A stretch of 64,000 nt of DNA, taken from positions 2,418,001 through 2,482,000 of the forward strand of contig NZ_CP036274.1 of the NCBI RefSeq assembly GCF_007747655.1, in the 5' to 3' direction. Below the pieces are notes generated by a model. That model was not told the origin of the DNA, did not search any database, and worked only from the letters and a program-made list of their open reading frames with translations. Shown here one piece after another: positions 54,592-62,882 of the stretch. The DNA comes from Anatilimnocola aggregata. Lineage in GTDB: Bacteria > Planctomycetota > Planctomycetia > Pirellulales > Pirellulaceae. The first letter of the stretch is position 1. The number at the start of each line of letters is the position of its first letter. A program made the position numbers and the translations under genes.

Positions 54592-55887
54592 ATGAACACA
54601 TTTCCCAGCCGTCGCTCCTTTCTGCAATCCAGTACCGCGCTAATCGCCCTGCCGGCGCTGGAGTCGCTCGGTTTTCGCCGCTTTGCTGCGGCCGCTGCGC
54701 CGAGCGCGCCACCCAAGCGACTCGTGTTTCTGGGCTTTGGCTGGGGTGTGACCGAAACGACCTGGTACCCCGATATCAATCAGCCCGGGGCAAACTATGA
54801 GTTGCCGCTCGGCCTCAAGCCGCTCGCACGGCACAAAGCTGACTTTACCGTCGTGCAAGGTCTGTGGAACAAGTATTCCAACGAAGGGCACTGGGGCAGC
54901 ACGATGTGGTTGACCGGAGCGAATCGTTATGCTCAGACCGGGCAGAGCTTCTACAACAGCATCTCGGCCGACCAAGTGGCTGCCGCGCAGTTTGGCCAGC
55001 ACACACGTTTCCCGTCGTTGCAATTGAACGGCAGCGAAAGCGCTGGCGGCTCCGGTCATGGTCCCGGCTTGTCGCTGGCCTGGGACGTGCGGGGCAAGCC
55101 CATCGGCGGACAGAGCACTCCGCTCGAGGCTTATCATCGGCTCTTCTCGAAAGACACCACGCCAATCGAACAGCAGAAAGCCATGCTCGCGCAAAAACGG
55201 AGCGTGCTCGATACGGTCATCGAGAATGCCCGCGATCTTCAGCGGGGACTTGGTGCCAACGACTCTGCGAAGCTCGACGAGTACTTCGAAGGCATTCGCG
55301 ATATCGAGACGCGCTTAAGCAAGGACGAACAATGGCTCGGCGTTCCTCAGCCCAAATCGACCTTGGCCGAACCCAAGCCAGGGCTGGCCGGTCGTGAAGA
55401 AATCAAGCTCATGTACGACTTGATTGTCGCAGCGCTGCAAACCGACAGCACCCGCGTTCTCACTTATCGCCAGCCCGTTAGCACGCTCCTCACCAGTCTC
55501 GATATCAAAGTTCATCCGCACGACATGAGCCACTATCACACCGTGCTCGGCGAGAAGCTGGATGCTTCGCAGCAACGCGACCTGGCTCAAAGCGAACTGC
55601 TCGCTGGTCTGATCGACAAGCTCAAGACGGTGAAAGAAGGCGACGGCTCGCGGTTGTTCGATCACGTGGCGCTGGCCTATGGCAGCAACATTCGAACCGG
55701 CCACTCGCTCGACAACTGCCCGACGATTCTCACGGGAGGTGCAGCGGGAATCAAGCTTGGCCATAACCTGGTCGTTTCGCGCGGCACGCCACTCTGCAAT
55801 GCCTGGCTCACCGTGTTGCAAGGACTGGGTGTTTCAGCCGAACGCCACGGCGACAGCACCGGCGTTGTGAAAGAGTTGATTGCTTAG
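54592..55887 (+). CDS. Tat-exported DUF1552 protein, partner of the DUF1592 cytochrome protein
   Basis: A 431-residue protein starting at ATG 54592; the frame upstream overlaps the previous gene. The N-terminus carries a twin-arginine signal S-R-R-S-F-L-Q followed by a hydrophobic stretch, so it is exported folded. The body matches DUF1552 ('VFLGFGWGVTETTWYPDI', 'FTVVQGLWNKYSNEGHWGS', 'DNCPTILTGGAAGIKLGHNL'), which belongs to the sulfatase/alkaline-phosphatase-like fold set. It retains Asp/His-rich loops that might bind metal. DUF1552 and DUF1592 genes occur side by side in planctomycetes; the pair may act on extracellular polymers, but no activity is established. Confidence 0.93.
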   Translation: MNTFPSRRSFLQSSTALIALPALESLGFRRFAAAAAPSAPPKRLVFLGFGWGVTETTWYPDINQPGANYELPLGLKPLARHKADFTVVQGLWNKYSNEGHWGSTMWLTGANRYAQTGQSFYNSISADQVAAAQFGQHTRFPSLQLNGSESAGGSGHGPGLSLAWDVRGKPIGGQSTPLEAYHRLFSKDTTPIEQQKAMLAQKRSVLDTVIENARDLQRGLGANDSAKLDEYFEGIRDIETRLSKDEQWLGVPQPKSTLAEPKPGLAGREEIKLMYDLIVAALQTDSTRVLTYRQPVSTLLTSLDIKVHPHDMSHYHTVLGEKLDASQQRDLAQSELLAGLIDKLKTVKEGDGSRLFDHVALAYGSNIRTGHSLDNCPTILTGGAAGIKLGHNLVVSRGTPLCNAWLTVLQGLGVSAERHGDSTGVVKELIA

Positions 55888-55900
55888 CTTCGCACACTCA

Positions 55901-57229
55901 ATGAAGGCACCCTTACGACGATCGCTACCCACCATGCTTAAGTACAGCCTCGCCTTAGCGTTTGCCATTTCCTCAGTTCAGCCATTGATGTCTTCATTGA
56001 GAGCGGAAGAGCCAACTGCGCAGAAGCAACGCCCCGCTGCTACCAAAGTTCAATTTGGAGTGAACTCGGCAGCCATTACTTCGCCCGAGATGCGCGAAGC
56101 AGTCAATCGCTTTCACGAGTGTGGAGTTATCGAAGGGCGACGTGGTTCGCTCACCTTTTTTCGTTGGACAACTGCCGAACCTCAACGTTTGGCCCATCTG
56201 GGGCTGTGGGGCCCCAAGGCTGGCAATGATTCACTGTTGCTGGCCGCCACCACACTGCCGGATCTAGAAAACGTCAGCATCTATGAAACCAACATTAACG
56301 ACGATGGGCTGCAGGGACTTGTCAAGCTGACAAAACTGAAGTCCCTGGCCATCACGCCGATCGTTCGCTACGAGAAGGCAGGCTTCGGTCCACCGCAGTG
56401 GTCATATCCCTTCATGGAGCAGCGCTCTGAGCGACCCCGGGTCACCGGTAAGTCGCTCGAACAGCTGGCGCAAATCAAGACAATCGAATCGCTGAACTTG
56501 CTGGACGCCCAGCTATCGTCGAACGACCTGAAAGCGCTCACTGCCTGGCCGAAGTTATCCAATCTCGCGTTGCCGAATGTCATTGACGCTGAAACGGTCA
56601 AGCATCTGCAGGCCTGTCCCCGCTTGAACTCACTAACGCTAGGTTACCGCGAAATAGCCGCTGCAGAATTGGAACGGCTGTCAGCTTGGAAGTCGCTGCG
56701 CAAATTGCATGTGATTCACGCCAAATTATCGGAGGAAGCCATCGCCGCACTGTCGAAGTTGGCAACGGTCGAGGAACTGCACCTCGAAGATTGCGGCCTG
56801 ACCGATGATCGCCTAGCCAGTTTTCAACCCGCAGCAAAGCTCACTTATTTGGGATTGGAGAGAAACGAAATCAACGGCCCCGGACTGTCTCACTTGGACA
56901 GGCTCAAGCTGAAGGAATTGGGGTTGGAATTCAATAACATCAGCGACAAGACTCTCAGCCACTTGCTGCACCTCACGACGCTCGAAACGCTGGGACTCAG
57001 TTACTGCTGCGAGGTGACCGACGCAGGTATTCAAAGTGGCAAGCTGCAAGAGATGAAGCAATTGAAGGAGCTTCGCTTGCGGGGAATGAAGCTGGTCACC
57101 GATGCGTCGCTGAGCGACCTGGTGAAGTTCAATCACCTGCAGCACATCAACGTGCGCGAAACCAAAATCAGCCCGGAGGGTGTCGCCAAGATGAAGGTGG
57201 CGATGCCCAAGACGGACGTCTTTAAATAG
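55901..57229 (+). CDS. Exported leucine-rich-repeat protein
   Basis: About 442 residues from ATG 55901; ATG 55934, which begins the hydrophobic signal core, and TTG 55880 are alternatives. A signal peptide ('LKYSLALAFAISSVQPL') is followed by roughly a dozen LRR units at about 85-430, for example 'LPDLENVSIYETNINDDGL', 'LKELGLEFNNISDKTLSHL' and 'LETLGLSYCCEVTDAGIQ'. The 'L..L.L......I.D..L' form is that of bacterial and plant CC-type LRRs. Such solenoids bind proteins or other surface ligands. It is 13 bp after the DUF1552 stop, so probably part of the same operon, and ends 14 bp from a convergent esterase gene. Confidence 0.88.
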   Translation: MKAPLRRSLPTMLKYSLALAFAISSVQPLMSSLRAEEPTAQKQRPAATKVQFGVNSAAITSPEMREAVNRFHECGVIEGRRGSLTFFRWTTAEPQRLAHLGLWGPKAGNDSLLLAATTLPDLENVSIYETNINDDGLQGLVKLTKLKSLAITPIVRYEKAGFGPPQWSYPFMEQRSERPRVTGKSLEQLAQIKTIESLNLLDAQLSSNDLKALTAWPKLSNLALPNVIDAETVKHLQACPRLNSLTLGYREIAAAELERLSAWKSLRKLHVIHAKLSEEAIAALSKLATVEELHLEDCGLTDDRLASFQPAAKLTYLGLERNEINGPGLSHLDRLKLKELGLEFNNISDKTLSHLLHLTTLETLGLSYCCEVTDAGIQSGKLQEMKQLKELRLRGMKLVTDASLSDLVKFNHLQHINVRETKISPEGVAKMKVAMPKTDVFK

Positions 57230-57243
57230 TTGCGACGGCCTTC

Positions 57244-58482
57244 TTACTTCGCCAGTGCAATGTTCAAGTTCACCGGCTCCGCAGTGATCTTCAACTGCGG
57301 AATGGTCACCAACCCCGCAGCATCGGCCTTTGCCTCTCCGCTGGCGGAACCGAATTTCCATTTGACGTTCTGCCCTGGCGCAACCCGCAGCATTTGTAGC
57401 CTGCGCAAAGTGACGTCCGCAGTCGCTTCCGTGGGAATCGCAAATGAAGTCTTGAACTCCGAGGGCTTCGTAAGAAACAGCGACAGTTCGGCACCCTCCG
57501 GCGTGTCGCTCACGTTCTTCCAGCGAAAGAACGCGTTCACCTGCCCAGCTTTCTTGTCGGCCAGTTGATTGGGCCACGGCAACGCGTCGTTGGTCGAGGC
57601 ACTGGTAAACACCGGGTAGGCCTCGTTCTTCTTCACGCTCAGCCAATCGAACGAATTAATCAGGTCGTTGACCTGCATGATCTTCTCGTGGTTGTTGGCG
57701 TGGCCGAACGGACCCCAGTAAAAGTAGAGAGGATACTTCCGCTCGTTCATCGCCTTGGCAAAGAGATCGTGATCCTTGGACCAGGAATCGTTTGGCGCAG
57801 AATAGTCAACCACAATCGGTGGGTCGGGAAGAGCCACGTCAGCTGGGACCGATTGCGGCGGAAAGTACATGCGGCTGGAGACATGCTCGACCCGTGCTGG
57901 CACATTGGCCTTGATGGCTGCGAATACATCGCCGTGCCGCATGCCAATCCCCAACGTCCCGCTGCCACCCATCGAGTTGCCACACAGATAGACCCGGTTC
58001 GCATCGATTCCATACTGCTGAATCACCCACTTCACCGAATCCATCACTCGTTTCTCCGGCGGACTCACTTCCGGCCCTTTATTTTTTTCGCTTCCCCACC
58101 ACCAATCTCCCTTGTTAGCGCGGCAATCGAGGTAGAGCGCAAAGAACTCTTCGGGTGCATGATAGATGTCGTGGTTGCCAACGGTGGCCGTACACTTCAG
58201 GCACGAGTGAACATCGTGCCCGGCCGAATGCAGCACAACGTACAACGGAGCATTCGTCCGCGCCTGCTTGGGATGCAGCACCAGAAACGTATCGCGCTGG
58301 AGTGCCGAGTAGCCCCACTCTTTTTGAACCCCATGCTGATAGGTGTCCAACTTCCGTCCGCCAAATTCCGTTTCTTTTTCCTTGTTTGGTGGCCAGTCTG
58401 CCGTTTGAGCAGACGCAGTTTGACGAGACGCTGTTGTCAGCGCGGTTAGAGCCAGGCAGATTACGAGCACGAAGTTCTTCAT
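57244..58482 (-). CDS. Secreted esterase-like alpha/beta-hydrolase
   Basis: A 412-residue exported protein with a signal peptide ('FVLVICLALTALTTASR'). The hydrolase core (about 60-300) shows 'APLYVVLHSAGHD', the nucleophile Ser in 'VYLCGNSMGGSGTLGIG', a probable acid in 'YSAPNDSWSKDHD' and the His region 'FGHANNHEK'. The C-terminal 110 residues form a beta-sandwich appendage. It resembles PHB-depolymerase or feruloyl-esterase-like proteins of planctomycetes. A sulfatase gene lies upstream on the same strand, so the two may be co-transcribed for breakdown of sulfated, esterified polysaccharide (inference). Confidence 0.85.
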   Translation of the reverse strand: MKNFVLVICLALTALTTASRQTASAQTADWPPNKEKETEFGGRKLDTYQHGVQKEWGYSALQRDTFLVLHPKQARTNAPLYVVLHSAGHDVHSCLKCTATVGNHDIYHAPEEFFALYLDCRANKGDWWWGSEKNKGPEVSPPEKRVMDSVKWVIQQYGIDANRVYLCGNSMGGSGTLGIGMRHGDVFAAIKANVPARVEHVSSRMYFPPQSVPADVALPDPPIVVDYSAPNDSWSKDHDLFAKAMNERKYPLYFYWGPFGHANNHEKIMQVNDLINSFDWLSVKKNEAYPVFTSASTNDALPWPNQLADKKAGQVNAFFRWKNVSDTPEGAELSLFLTKPSEFKTSFAIPTEATADVTLRRLQMLRVAPGQNVKWKFGSASGEAKADAAGLVTIPQLKITAEPVNLNIALAK

Positions 58483-58526
58483 TGCACTTTCCGGGTTGGT
58501 TCTTGGCTGTTTATGTCGTGGTGCTT

Positions 58527-59900
58527 TTACTTCGAAACCATCGCATCCCGATCACGGGCGGCAACTTCGTCGAGCTTTGCGAGTAACAGAGCGACTTTTG
58601 CCGGCTGCTCATCGGCCAGATTCTTCGCTTCCGCCGGATCGGCAGACAGATCATACAGTTCGACCTTGCGCGCATCGCCCGTCCCATGCACAATCAATTT
58701 CCACGGGCCAAGTCGCAACGAACGGGATCGCCAGCCGGGCGCGACGGCATAGAGCGGCCGCTCCGCAAGTTCTTTCCCCTCGCCCAGCAGGCCCGAAAGA
58801 TCGACGCCATCCCACTTCAAATCGGTTTTCGCGCGATAGCTGGCTAGTCCACAAATAGTCGGCATCCAGTCAATGATTTGCACGGGCGTATGATTCTTCC
58901 CTGCCTTGATGCGGGCAGGCCAATGGGCGATGGTCGGCACCCGCGTGCCACCTTCGTACAACTCCCCTTTCTGGCCGCGCCAGGGACGATTGTTCCCCGG
59001 CAATTTACCTGTCGGGCAATTGTCATCGGGATACTTCAGGTCGTTGTTTTGGGCCGTGCTGCCGCCGTTGTCGCTCGTGAACACGACCAGCGTGTTTTCT
59101 CGCTGCTTGTTCTTTTCGAGCGCGGCGACGATCTTTCCCACCGCATCATCGAGGTGCATCACGCTGGCCGCATAATGCCGCGGCACATCGCCTTGAATCG
59201 CCTCGGGCACTCGCTTCACCCAGTCCTCGGGCTCCTTGACGGGCAGATGAACGGCCGTGAAAGGGACATACAAAAAGAATGGCTTGTCCCCGCGCGAATT
59301 CAACCACTCAATCGCTTCCGCAGCAATGAGGTCGGTCACGTGACCCTGCTCTTCGATCAACTTTTCATTGCGATGCCAGGTAATCGTGAAGGGCCCCTGT
59401 TTATAGCGGTGATTCCACGGGCTCACACCGCCGGCCAGCGATCCATAGGAATGAGCAAAGCCGAAGTGATTCGGCCCTTGTTCCGGCAACGAACCCAAAT
59501 GCCACTTGCCGCTTAGGCAAGTGTCGTAACCCACCTCTTGCAATGCTTTGGGCAACGTGACCGTGTCCCAGGGAAGTGCCTGAGCATTCTGGGGACTGGT
59601 AACCCCAAAGCGGCTCCAGCAGCGACCCGTTAGTAGTCCTGTGCGAGTCGGACTGCAGACCGGCGCGACATAGTGTTGCGTCAGTTCCAACCCTTCGCGC
59701 GCCAAGCGATCGAGTTGCGGCGTCGGCGCATTGCCACCATGAAAACCAACATCAGCCCAACCGAGATCATCCGCGATGATCAAGACCACATTCGGCGCAC
59801 GCCTGGAACTCGCACCTTCAGCGGCAACTAACGGAACGACTGCGGTGCAGAACAGGGCGATGACAGAGATCGCTGCAACAAATTTGTGGTGTAAGCGCAT
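58527..59900 (-). CDS. Secreted sulfatase (S1 family, CxPxR type)
   Basis: A 457-residue exported sulfatase. I start at ATG 59900, which opens a signal peptide ('FVAAISVIALFCTAVVPLVA'). Upstream in-frame sequence is spurious. The formylglycine motif is canonical, C82-S-P-T-R86 ('PVCSPTRTGLLTGR'). Metal ligands are D44 and D45 ('IIADDLGW') and Asp-Asn in 'FTSDNGGSTA'. 'LSGKWHLG' provides the conserved Lys-His pair. The layout is that of arylsulfatase A/N-acetylgalactosamine-sulfatase-like enzymes. The substrate is unknown; the downstream esterase gene hints at a shared polysaccharide. Confidence 0.94.
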   Translation of the reverse strand: MRLHHKFVAAISVIALFCTAVVPLVAAEGASSRRAPNVVLIIADDLGWADVGFHGGNAPTPQLDRLAREGLELTQHYVAPVCSPTRTGLLTGRCWSRFGVTSPQNAQALPWDTVTLPKALQEVGYDTCLSGKWHLGSLPEQGPNHFGFAHSYGSLAGGVSPWNHRYKQGPFTITWHRNEKLIEEQGHVTDLIAAEAIEWLNSRGDKPFFLYVPFTAVHLPVKEPEDWVKRVPEAIQGDVPRHYAASVMHLDDAVGKIVAALEKNKQRENTLVVFTSDNGGSTAQNNDLKYPDDNCPTGKLPGNNRPWRGQKGELYEGGTRVPTIAHWPARIKAGKNHTPVQIIDWMPTICGLASYRAKTDLKWDGVDLSGLLGEGKELAERPLYAVAPGWRSRSLRLGPWKLIVHGTGDARKVELYDLSADPAEAKNLADEQPAKVALLLAKLDEVAARDRDAMVSK

Positions 59901-60246
59901 AACATGTCCGCGGAGAGTGAAGCGGGGCGAATTCTTGGCTGCCAACCGGCTCATCATTGAGGGCGGCCGAACGGCGTCAGTATCACGGCGGCTAGACGCG
60001 CGGTCAACCAAGAAGCCGATGCTCCTGCCACGCCGTCCAGTGGAAGGAGATTCGAACAACGTGTTCGCGCCTTCTAGCAAATGCTTCTACCGAGGCATCG
60101 TCTCGCTCCCTTGTTGGCTCCGCCACGATGCCCACTGTTCTCCTCGCTTCCAACCTGACTTTCCATCTACCTCCGTGGTGCGAAAAATGGGAGCCACTTC
60201 AGGGTGATTGTGCAGAGAATGATCTGTGAGTCCTGAAGTGGCGACA
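59901..60246. other. Intergenic region with a dispersed hairpin repeat
   Basis: No gene was found. The left part must carry the sulfatase promoter (-). The right part (60193-60256) is a copy of the hairpin repeat described separately, whose right arm touches the stop codon of the next minus-strand gene. Confidence 0.5.
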
Positions 60247-60256
60247 CTAGAGAATA
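60193..60256. repeat. Dispersed hairpin repeat, copy 1
   Basis: The arms GCCACTTCAGG (60193-60203) and CCTGAAGTGGC (60232-60242) are perfect complements. Between and after them lie GAGAATGATCTGTGAG and GACACTAGAGAAT. The same body recurs at 61380-61420, but there the arm reads CCTGAAGGGGC. In this copy the T in CCTGAAGTGGC is matched by an A in the opposite arm, so pairing is kept although the sequence has changed. Confidence 0.75.
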
Positions 60257-61131
60257 TCGAATCTTCGGTAAAACCAGTTTCGGATGCCGGTAAAAAATCG
60301 CGCAGCCGAAGTCCACCGTTGAAGTTTGTAATGCTGTTGTTGGTCTGGCGATGCAGACGCACGAAGTCGACTATTGTCCAAGGTTGGGCTAAGTTTCGGG
60401 GGACTACCATCGACGTATGTCCATCTATAGATAGCCGAATCATCGGCCCTGCAGTTCGGACACGGGCGCATCCATGTTTCGCGGCTAGCAATTTGTACGT
60501 TGCTGGCCTGAGCCGCGGTGATAAGACGATTTCGCCGATCTTCTAGATCCGGCAGTTCCAACGCGAGCACGCGTTTGATCGCATCCAAAAGCGTACTTCG
60601 CTCGCACGCTTCAAACAAAAGAATTGGTACGATTGCATTGGCAATGGCAGTATCAATGTCACGCGATGTTATTTCAGCATAACCGCAAGCCAAGCAACGA
60701 AACCCGCTTATCTTGACTTCGGTATCCGTGAGCCCCTGCGAACTTTCAGCTGGCCTTCCGCCACCTAAGAATACAGCCCATGAGGAATTGTGACGACCGA
60801 CGACTTTCCGCAACTCGTCGGCCTTCGGGATGGCGCAAGGACTCATCGACAGTTGAAACAGCAGTGCCCTGAGCCATTCAAATAAACAGCTGGCCCATGG
60901 CACCTGTTCAGCCGTGACATGATGTTCGTTCGTATCACTTATCACAACGTCATTGAAGGAACCCATGCCGCCATACGCCCGACGATGATGGGAAACGTCG
61001 CGCTGAGTTTGCCACGCATTGATATCTTCGCGCAGCCAGTCTGCCCAGTGCGTTTCTCCGATTTGTCGGAGAAATTGTTCCGTCGCCACCAATGTTTGTT
61101 CGTAGGTAGTGGAATCAGGATGATGAAGCAT
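60247..61131 (-). CDS. DUF6966-like protein with a C-terminal double CxxC zinc-ribbon
   Basis: A 294-residue soluble protein from an ATG start. Residues about 10-80, with 'AYGGMGSFNDVVI', resemble the small DUF6966 family, whose members also carry the 'yGGMGSFND' signature. Residues about 140-230 hold two knuckles, 'FRCLACGYAE' and 'RPCPNCRADD', likely one zinc site. The last residues and the stop codon lie within the start of a dispersed repeat, so the natural C-terminus may have been altered by its insertion. The codon style is more AT-rich than in neighbouring genes. Function unknown; DUF6966 proteins are often seen near immunity or toxin genes, which is a family-level remark only. Confidence 0.65.
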   Translation of the reverse strand: MLHHPDSTTYEQTLVATEQFLRQIGETHWADWLREDINAWQTQRDVSHHRRAYGGMGSFNDVVISDTNEHHVTAEQVPWASCLFEWLRALLFQLSMSPCAIPKADELRKVVGRHNSSWAVFLGGGRPAESSQGLTDTEVKISGFRCLACGYAEITSRDIDTAIANAIVPILLFEACERSTLLDAIKRVLALELPDLEDRRNRLITAAQASNVQIASRETWMRPCPNCRADDSAIYRWTYVDGSPPKLSPTLDNSRLRASASPDQQQHYKLQRWTSAARFFTGIRNWFYRRFDIL

Positions 61132-61318
61132 AAAAGACGTCGTACATTCTCTGTAGGTGAACGTTTATTTTTTGTAGTCAGGTCTGTTACTCCGGCCCCA
61201 ACAATTCTCGATGGCATCAAAACTACGCGACTCACTCGGGAAGACGTCCGCTTCATTCAGGGACACGATTCACAGTAGCTTGTTCAGGGCCTGCGCAACT
61301 ATTCGGCTCCATTAGGCC

Positions 61319-61560
61319 CGAAGTGTCGGCGATATGCCAGGCGCAGGGCCAGCGCAGCGCCGCCCTGGGTGATAGTGCGGAGAATGATCTGTGAGCCCTG
61401 AAGGGGCGACACTAGAGAATGGAGGGTTGTTCGGAGCAGCATATTGCCGCCCCTTCAGGGCTTTGGGCATCGTTCGACAGCGAACCCAGGGCGACACTCC
61501 ACGGCTGCGCCGTTTCGTTTGCCCTGGGCTGATATGGCGTCGCACCGTTGGTGCTGGAAT
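61319..61560. repeat. Dispersed hairpin repeat, copy 2, with nested inverted repeats
   Basis: The body shared with the 60.2-kb copy (GAGAATGATCTGTGAG, GACACTAGAGAAT) is at about 61380-61420. Around it are nested inverted pairs: AGCCCTGAAGGGGCG (61394-61408) with CGCCCCTTCAGGGCT (61448-61462), and CGCCCTGGGT (61361-61370) with ACCCAGGGCG (61484-61493). A further GCCCTGGGCTGATATGGC is at 61521-61538. It fills the non-coding gap between the two minus-strand genes. It is the style of intergenic repeat common in planctomycete genomes. Confidence 0.75.
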
Positions 61561-61626
61561 TTTGTTTGGCGAAGTTCGGCGCAAAGCGCAGTCTGATTCG
61601 CACTTCGCATAACCAGCCGCAAGCAT

Positions 61627-62652
61627 TTATCCTCTCAGGATTGGAGTGCCAGTAGTTGCATCCACAACTTCCCAATGTGCCGTTCCACCGTTCTCGCATG
61701 TCGAGTAATCACCGTCGGCATCGACTCCAGCAATCGCCGTGGCTTTTACAAGCTGGTGCGGCCCGACGATCCAGTGGCCCATTCTCCCTAACCAAACCAA
61801 CTTGCCCTCCGCGTCAAATGATCTCGCTTCATCAAAGCTCTCGATTTCAATTGTCGTTTCAGTGCGAGACTTGACTTTAATGTGCAAAGCATTGCGAAGC
61901 TCAATATGATTGTCGACATAGTCAGGCAGCAACGCAACGTTATCTCCATTCGCCCACATTCGGGTCGAAGGATACAGGATTCCGGCAAAGCTATCGTCGA
62001 AGTTTTGGATTTCACCAAGATGCAACTCAGCGATGGCGACTGTCATCTTGTACTGGAATGCATGCTGTGGCTCGGCTTTTCGCATAAACGCCTTGCTGAA
62101 TGCTTCTTTAAGCTCTCTCTCCTGATCACCACGCAGAGCAGCTTCTAACTGGTCCTTGTTTAAGGTGGGCAATGTAATTGTCTCTTGATGGCTGGCAGAT
62201 GGCAGAGAATTTGCGAAATTGGGAAGGGGACGTTTGGCACCGAGTTGATTGAACGCAAACTCTGTGTAGCCAATATTGTTGACAAGCATCCGCTTCTTCG
62301 TTTTCCAAAATGTCACGAGCACTTCGTCACCGCAACTGAGGTCAGGCAACTCAAAAAATACGGATTGCTTGTGCATCGAAGCATAAAAAATCGATTGGCC
62401 TACGCGATTCAATCGCCCAATTTTTGCAAGATTACTCGGCGGATAGATCAAGTCTGCGAGCCGAATATCGACTGTCTTGTTGAAATTCGGCCCGAAGCGT
62501 CGCGCCCGATAAAGAAAGGCGCCCGGATCGTAGATTGGGCATTGGATCCCGTAGCCGATCATTAGCGGCTGGAGTCGCTCTTTGATCTGATCAATTTCGA
62601 GGTTCGGAAGGTCTGCTTCAAGGTTCGCGAATATGGTGTTGTCAAAAGGCAA
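61627..62652 (-). CDS. RES-domain protein
   Basis: A 341-residue protein starting at TTG 62652, supported by AGGTG seven bases upstream; the first in-frame ATG would be residue 31. Residues about 40-135 carry the RES signature: Arg in 'FLYRARR', 'DLIYPPSNLAKIGRLNRVGQ' and 'IFYASMHKQSVFFEL' with the Tyr and Glu. RES toxins degrade NAD+ and are normally about 150 residues, paired with an Xre/DUF2384 antitoxin. Here the protein is about twice that length, with a C-terminal region ending in 'VDADGDYSTCENGGTAHWEV', and no antitoxin gene is adjacent. It may be a housekeeping or defence relative rather than a toxin. The DNA is relatively AT-rich. Confidence 0.75.
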   Translation of the reverse strand: MPFDNTIFANLEADLPNLEIDQIKERLQPLMIGYGIQCPIYDPGAFLYRARRFGPNFNKTVDIRLADLIYPPSNLAKIGRLNRVGQSIFYASMHKQSVFFELPDLSCGDEVLVTFWKTKKRMLVNNIGYTEFAFNQLGAKRPLPNFANSLPSASHQETITLPTLNKDQLEAALRGDQERELKEAFSKAFMRKAEPQHAFQYKMTVAIAELHLGEIQNFDDSFAGILYPSTRMWANGDNVALLPDYVDNHIELRNALHIKVKSRTETTIEIESFDEARSFDAEGKLVWLGRMGHWIVGPHQLVKATAIAGVDADGDYSTCENGGTAHWEVVDATTGTPILRG

Positions 62653-62742
62653 GTTTCATCACCTTTGTTCGAGAGTGATTTCAGCCGTCTCAAATATGGC
62701 ATAATCGCGCATACATTGGTTCGGAGACTCAATTGTGCATAC

Positions 62743-62774
62743 GAAAAAAACCCGGCTGAGGTCGTCAGCCGGGT
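62743..62774 (-). terminator. Rho-independent terminator of the sigma-70 gene
   Basis: A 10-bp stem ACCCGGCTGA (62750-62759) / TCAGCCGGGT (62765-62774) with a 5-base loop. Read on the minus strand it is followed directly by TTTTTT. It lies about 110 bp past the stop of the sigma-factor gene and before the RES gene, which must therefore have its own promoter in 62653-62742. Confidence 0.85.
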
Positions 62775-62882
62775 CTTAGTATGTTGTCGTTGGAAAGCTG
62801 TCGTGCTGCTCAGCCCCTCACCCCAACCCTCTCCTCGTGAGTACACGAGGCGAGGGAGTTTGAAGTAGGAAGAAGAGGGAGC

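Noticed and set aside
61312-61626. 104-codon minus-strand frame
   Set aside because: Consists mostly of the dispersed hairpin repeat.
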